Source of the DNA: Achromobacter veterisilvae
GTDB taxonomy: Bacteria; Pseudomonadota; Gammaproteobacteria; Burkholderiales; Burkholderiaceae_B
Direction of reading: 5' to 3'
Assembly (NCBI RefSeq): GCF_900496975.1
Contig: NZ_UFQC01000049.1
Coordinates: forward strand, 1-42,632
Length of the DNA: 42,632 nucleotides
Made by a program: the position numbers and the translations under genes. The notes beneath the pieces were generated by a model. It saw only the letters and a program-made list of their open reading frames with translations. It searched no databases and was not told the DNA's origin. Shown in pieces: positions 40,090 through 42,632 of the stretch; the stretch's first letter is position 1; every line of letters starts with the position of its first letter.

Positions 40090-41250
40090 TCAGCCTTGCA
40101 GCAGCCGCCCCATGCGGGCCACGGCTTCTTCCAGCCGGTCCAGCCCCGTCGCGTAGGAAAAGCGCATGGTGTGCCGGCCGTGGGCCGGGCCAAAGTCCAG
40201 GCCCGGCACGGCGGCCACGCCGGCCTCCAGCAGCAGGCGCTGCGAGAACGCGGCGCTGTCCATGCCCAGGCTGGCGATGTCGGCATAGATATAGAACGCG
40301 CCGTCCGGCTTGACCGGCACCTGGATCCCCAGGCGTTCGAATTCCGGCAGCAGGTAGTCGCGGCGCTGCTTGAACGCTTCGCGGCGGTGCTCGAAGGTTT
40401 TCATCGCGGCGGGCGTGAAGCAGGCCAGCGCGGCATGCTGGGCCAGCGTCGGCGCGCAGATCGCCAGGCTGGCGGCGATCTTCTCCACCGGGGCCACCAT
40501 GTCCTGGGGAACGATCATCCATCCCAGGCGCCAGCCCGTCATGTGGAAGTACTTCGAGAAGCTGTTGATGACGATGACGTCGTCGTCCAGGGTCAGCGCC
40601 GAGCGCGGCTGGCCTTCGTAGGAGAGGCCCAGGTAGATTTCGTCGACGATGGCGAAGCCGTCGCGGGCGCGGACCTGCGCCAGCAGTTCGGCCAGTTCGC
40701 CATGGGCGATGGAGGTGCCGGTGGGATTGCTGGGCGAGGCCACCAGCACGCCCTGGGTGGCGGGCGTCCAGTGCCGGGCCACGTCCTGGGCGGACAGTTG
40801 GAAGCGCTTTTCCGCCGTGCTCGGGATCAGCCGGGGCACGCCGCCCGCCGCCAGCACGAAGTTGCTGTTGGCGGGGTAGGAGGGGTCGGGCATCAGCACC
40901 TCGCCGCCGCTGTTGACCAGCGCCGCGCAGGCCAGCGTCAGGGCGCCGGAGGCGCCCGCGGTGACGATGACGCGGGACGGATCGATGTCGGCGCCGAACT
41001 GTTCGTGGTAGAAGCGGGCGATGGCCTCGCGCAGCGCCGTCAGGCCGGCCGACGGGCTGTAGCCGCTCAATCCGGCGCGGGCGGCGCGCTCGAGCGCTTC
41101 CACGACCTGGGGCGGCGCGGTAAAGTCCGGTTCGCCGATGCCCAGGCTGATAATGTCCTTGCCCGCCGCCTGCAGCGCTTGCGCCTGCTTGAAAAGCTCC
41201 ATTACCTGGAAGGTCAGGAAATCGTTGGTGCGAGTGGCAAGGCGGGGCAT
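40090..41250 (-). CDS. PLP-dependent aminotransferase (class I/II)
   Basis: A 386-residue cytosolic fold-type I aminotransferase. IISLGIGEPDFTAPP opens it, and SGYSPSAGLTALREAIA, ASPSNPTG and IVDEIYLGLSYEG mark the cofactor site. Lys233 in SFSKYFHMTGWRLGW binds PLP, and the C-terminal MRFSYATG holds the substrate-carboxylate Arg. It belongs to the group annotated as aspartate/tyrosine/aromatic or N-succinyl-DAP-like aminotransferases; the substrate cannot be fixed. The ATG at 41250 fits the family start. It is divergent from the next gene by 43 bp. Confidence 0.94.
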   Translation of the reverse strand: MPRLATRTNDFLTFQVMELFKQAQALQAAGKDIISLGIGEPDFTAPPQVVEALERAARAGLSGYSPSAGLTALREAIARFYHEQFGADIDPSRVIVTAGASGALTLACAALVNSGGEVLMPDPSYPANSNFVLAAGGVPRLIPSTAEKRFQLSAQDVARHWTPATQGVLVASPSNPTGTSIAHGELAELLAQVRARDGFAIVDEIYLGLSYEGQPRSALTLDDDVIVINSFSKYFHMTGWRLGWMIVPQDMVAPVEKIAASLAICAPTLAQHAALACFTPAAMKTFEHRREAFKQRRDYLLPEFERLGIQVPVKPDGAFYIYADIASLGMDSAAFSQRLLLEAGVAAVPGLDFGPAHGRHTMRFSYATGLDRLEEAVARMGRLLQG

Positions 41251-41293
41251 TGGATTCTCGAAGGCGTCTTGTAGCGAAAAAGGAATTGTAGTC

Positions 41294-42178
41294 ATGCAGC
41301 CATCCCGGCGCGCTTTCCTCCTCGGCCGTCGGCCGGCCCAGAGTCCCTGGGCGGCGTTCCTGCAGCGCCTGGGCCTGCTCTGCCAGGGGTCCGTCCGCGA
41401 CCTGGGCGAGGGCGCCGGGGCGGGGCCCCGGGCCCTGCTGGTCCCGGCGCGCGACGCGGACGTGGCGCACGCGCGGGCCCTATGCGCCGAGCATCGCGTG
41501 GTGTTGGCGCTGGACGGGGCCGAGGGGCCGTTCGATACCGCCCACGGACCCGTCCTGCGGGTGGATCCGTCCGCGATGGCGGGCCTGGCCCGCCTGTCTG
41601 GCGCCGCGCCGCGCTGGCGCGCCCAGCCGGGGGTGCCGCTGGCGGCGCTGGCCCAGGCCGGCCTGCGGCAGTTCGCCGGCCTGCCCGGCGCCATGACGCT
41701 GGCCGAATGGCTGGCCGCTCCCGCCCGCTGGGCGGCCGGGCGGTGCGCGGACTCGGGCGTGCTGACGGTGGACGCGATGCTGGCGGACGGCGTGGAGGAA
41801 ACGCTGGGCCCCTTCGGCGAAGCGGACGTCCAGCCCCTGCGTTCCGTCACCGTGCAGCGCCTGGTGCCGGCGCTGTTCCAGTTGGCATCGGGCGGCGACG
41901 CCTTCGCCACCCGGGACGGGGAGCGCTGGCTGGGGCGCTACCGGCTGGACGCCCTGAAACCCGAAGCGCCCGCCACGGTGAACCTGGCGCACCTGCTGCT
42001 GGGCCATGGCGGCACGCTGGCCTGGGTGCAGGGCGTCACCCTGGCCGACGTTCCCCCCGCGGCGCGGCCGGCGCCCGCGGCCGAGCCGCCGGGGCTGGCC
42101 ACGACGAGGCTGGATTCGCGCGTGAAGGCGCTGTTCGATCCGGACGGCCGGTTTCCGTCATTGCGCACCGCACAATAG
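41294..42178 (+). CDS. degenerate FAD-binding (GlcD-type) domain-like protein
   Basis: A 294-residue protein of uncertain function. Residues about 40-140 follow the pattern of a vanillyl-alcohol/glycolate-oxidase FAD domain (RALLVPARDADVAHARALCAEHRVVLAL, VLRVDPSAMAGLARL, RAQPGVPLAALAQAGL). The glycine-rich FAD loop and the TIGG-type motif are missing, and the C-terminal half shows no oxidase domain, so FAD binding is doubtful. The N-terminus QPSRRAFLLG resembles a Tat twin-arginine motif but lacks a following hydrophobic stretch. AAGGA lies about 10 nt before the ATG. The next gene is maeB, 142 nt on. Confidence 0.6.
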   Translation: MQPSRRAFLLGRRPAQSPWAAFLQRLGLLCQGSVRDLGEGAGAGPRALLVPARDADVAHARALCAEHRVVLALDGAEGPFDTAHGPVLRVDPSAMAGLARLSGAAPRWRAQPGVPLAALAQAGLRQFAGLPGAMTLAEWLAAPARWAAGRCADSGVLTVDAMLADGVEETLGPFGEADVQPLRSVTVQRLVPALFQLASGGDAFATRDGERWLGRYRLDALKPEAPATVNLAHLLLGHGGTLAWVQGVTLADVPPAARPAPAAEPPGLATTRLDSRVKALFDPDGRFPSLRTAQ

Positions 42179-42320
42179 CGACAATTTGTAAGCAAGCGCT
42201 AAGATGGCGAGTACATGCCGGCCAGGGGGGCGGGGCGCATCGCGGAGGTATCGCGGCGTCCGCCATCGGAATAGAATTCCCCCCTTTCCGTGTCCCACTC
42301 TCTAGCAAGTAGCCGCCCAT

Positions 42321-42632
42321 ATGGATGCCAATCTTCGCAAAGCCGCCCTTGAATACCACGAGCACGGCCGCCCCGGCAAAATCTCGGTCATGCCGACCAA
42401 ACAGCTCACCACCCAGCGCGACCTTGCGCTGGCGTATTCCCCCGGCGTGGCGGCGGCCTGTGAAGAGATCGTGGCCGACCCGTCCAATGTGTACCGCTAC
42501 ACGGCGCGCGGCAATCTGGTGGGGGTGATCACCAACGGCACGGCGGTGCTGGGGTTGGGCAACATCGGCGCGCTGGCCTCCAAGCCGGTGATGGAAGGCA
42601 AGGCGGTGCTGTTCAAGAAGTTCGCCGGGCTG
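42321..42632 (+). CDS. maeB: NADP-dependent malic enzyme, 5' part (cut by window end)
   Basis: The first 104 residues of a malic enzyme, open to the last base of the window. MDANLRKAALEYHEHGRPGKI, the conserved LALAYSPGVAAACEEI, TARGNLVGVITNGTAVLGLGNIG and KPVMEGKAVLFKKFAG match the N-terminal domain of MaeB-type enzymes (oxidative decarboxylation of malate to pyruvate, often with a C-terminal phosphotransacetylase-like domain that lies outside). The ATG at 42321 has no clear ribosome site. A promoter should lie in 42179-42320, but I could not pick one. Confidence 0.93.
   Translation, partial: MDANLRKAALEYHEHGRPGKISVMPTKQLTTQRDLALAYSPGVAAACEEIVADPSNVYRYTARGNLVGVITNGTAVLGLGNIGALASKPVMEGKAVLFKKFAGL

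Noticed and set aside
42325..42528. 67-codon frame near the window end
   Set aside because: It is out of frame with the malic enzyme that starts at 42321 and runs to the last base.

Overview
The window is GC-rich bacterial chromosome whose gene content and order fit a betaproteobacterium of the Alcaligenaceae, most like Bordetella or Achromobacter. The evidence is a miaB-ybeZ-ybeY-corC-lnt operon, yajC-secD-secF and queA-tgt blocks, a lone Bug/TctC-type binding protein without its permease, a yqjD-yqjE-yqjK-like trio, and dispersed GTGTCTGACAC-type palindromes. The genus is inferred from memory of gene order, not from a search.

Layout. 11-651: five tRNA genes on the minus strand, read Ala-Glu-Asp-Ala-Glu, behind a strong stable-RNA promoter (762-790), with a terminator after tRNA-Asp. 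1052-2107: an aldo/keto reductase. 2113-7725: the minus-strand operon miaB, ybeZ (PhoH-like), ybeY, corC, lnt (tRNA thiomethylation, rRNA maturation, ion homeostasis, lipoprotein acylation). 7896-8687: a PAP2 phosphatase, followed by a roughly 200-bp nested palindromic repeat that forms the 3' ends of both PAP2 and the convergent, truncated alanyl-tRNA editing gene. 9509-11536: VOC protein, an orphan ClpP, SRPBCC protein and an ArsR regulator, probably one transcription unit.

11651-14989 is yajC-secD-secF. In many proteobacteria this block directly follows queA-tgt. Here queA-tgt lies at 26029-28220 and an 11-kb catabolic block sits between. That block (15236-25049, minus strand) encodes a biotin-dependent acyl-CoA carboxylase (beta and alpha), an acyl-CoA dehydrogenase, an enoyl-CoA hydratase, an AtuA-family protein, a TctC solute-binding protein and a family III CoA-transferase. 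A divergent IclR regulator (25219-26016) flanks it. The logic resembles acyclic terpenoid (Atu) or leucine (Liu) catabolism, but the lyase and short-chain dehydrogenases are absent and a CoA-transferase and a binding protein are added. The carboxylase beta subunit has glycines where methylcrotonyl-CoA carboxylase has a pocket-closing phenylalanine. This is the best candidate for an undescribed pathway.

28323-31486: a second IclR regulator, a luciferase-like monooxygenase and a branched-chain-type ABC binding protein form a small catabolic module. 31610-42632 is mostly housekeeping: dacB, upp, cysG, a secreted protein of unknown function preceded by a terminator-like hairpin, a yqjD-yqjE-yqjK-like trio, ubiD, a lytic transglycosylase, an aminotransferase, a degenerate FAD-binding-like protein and the start of a malic enzyme cut by the window end.
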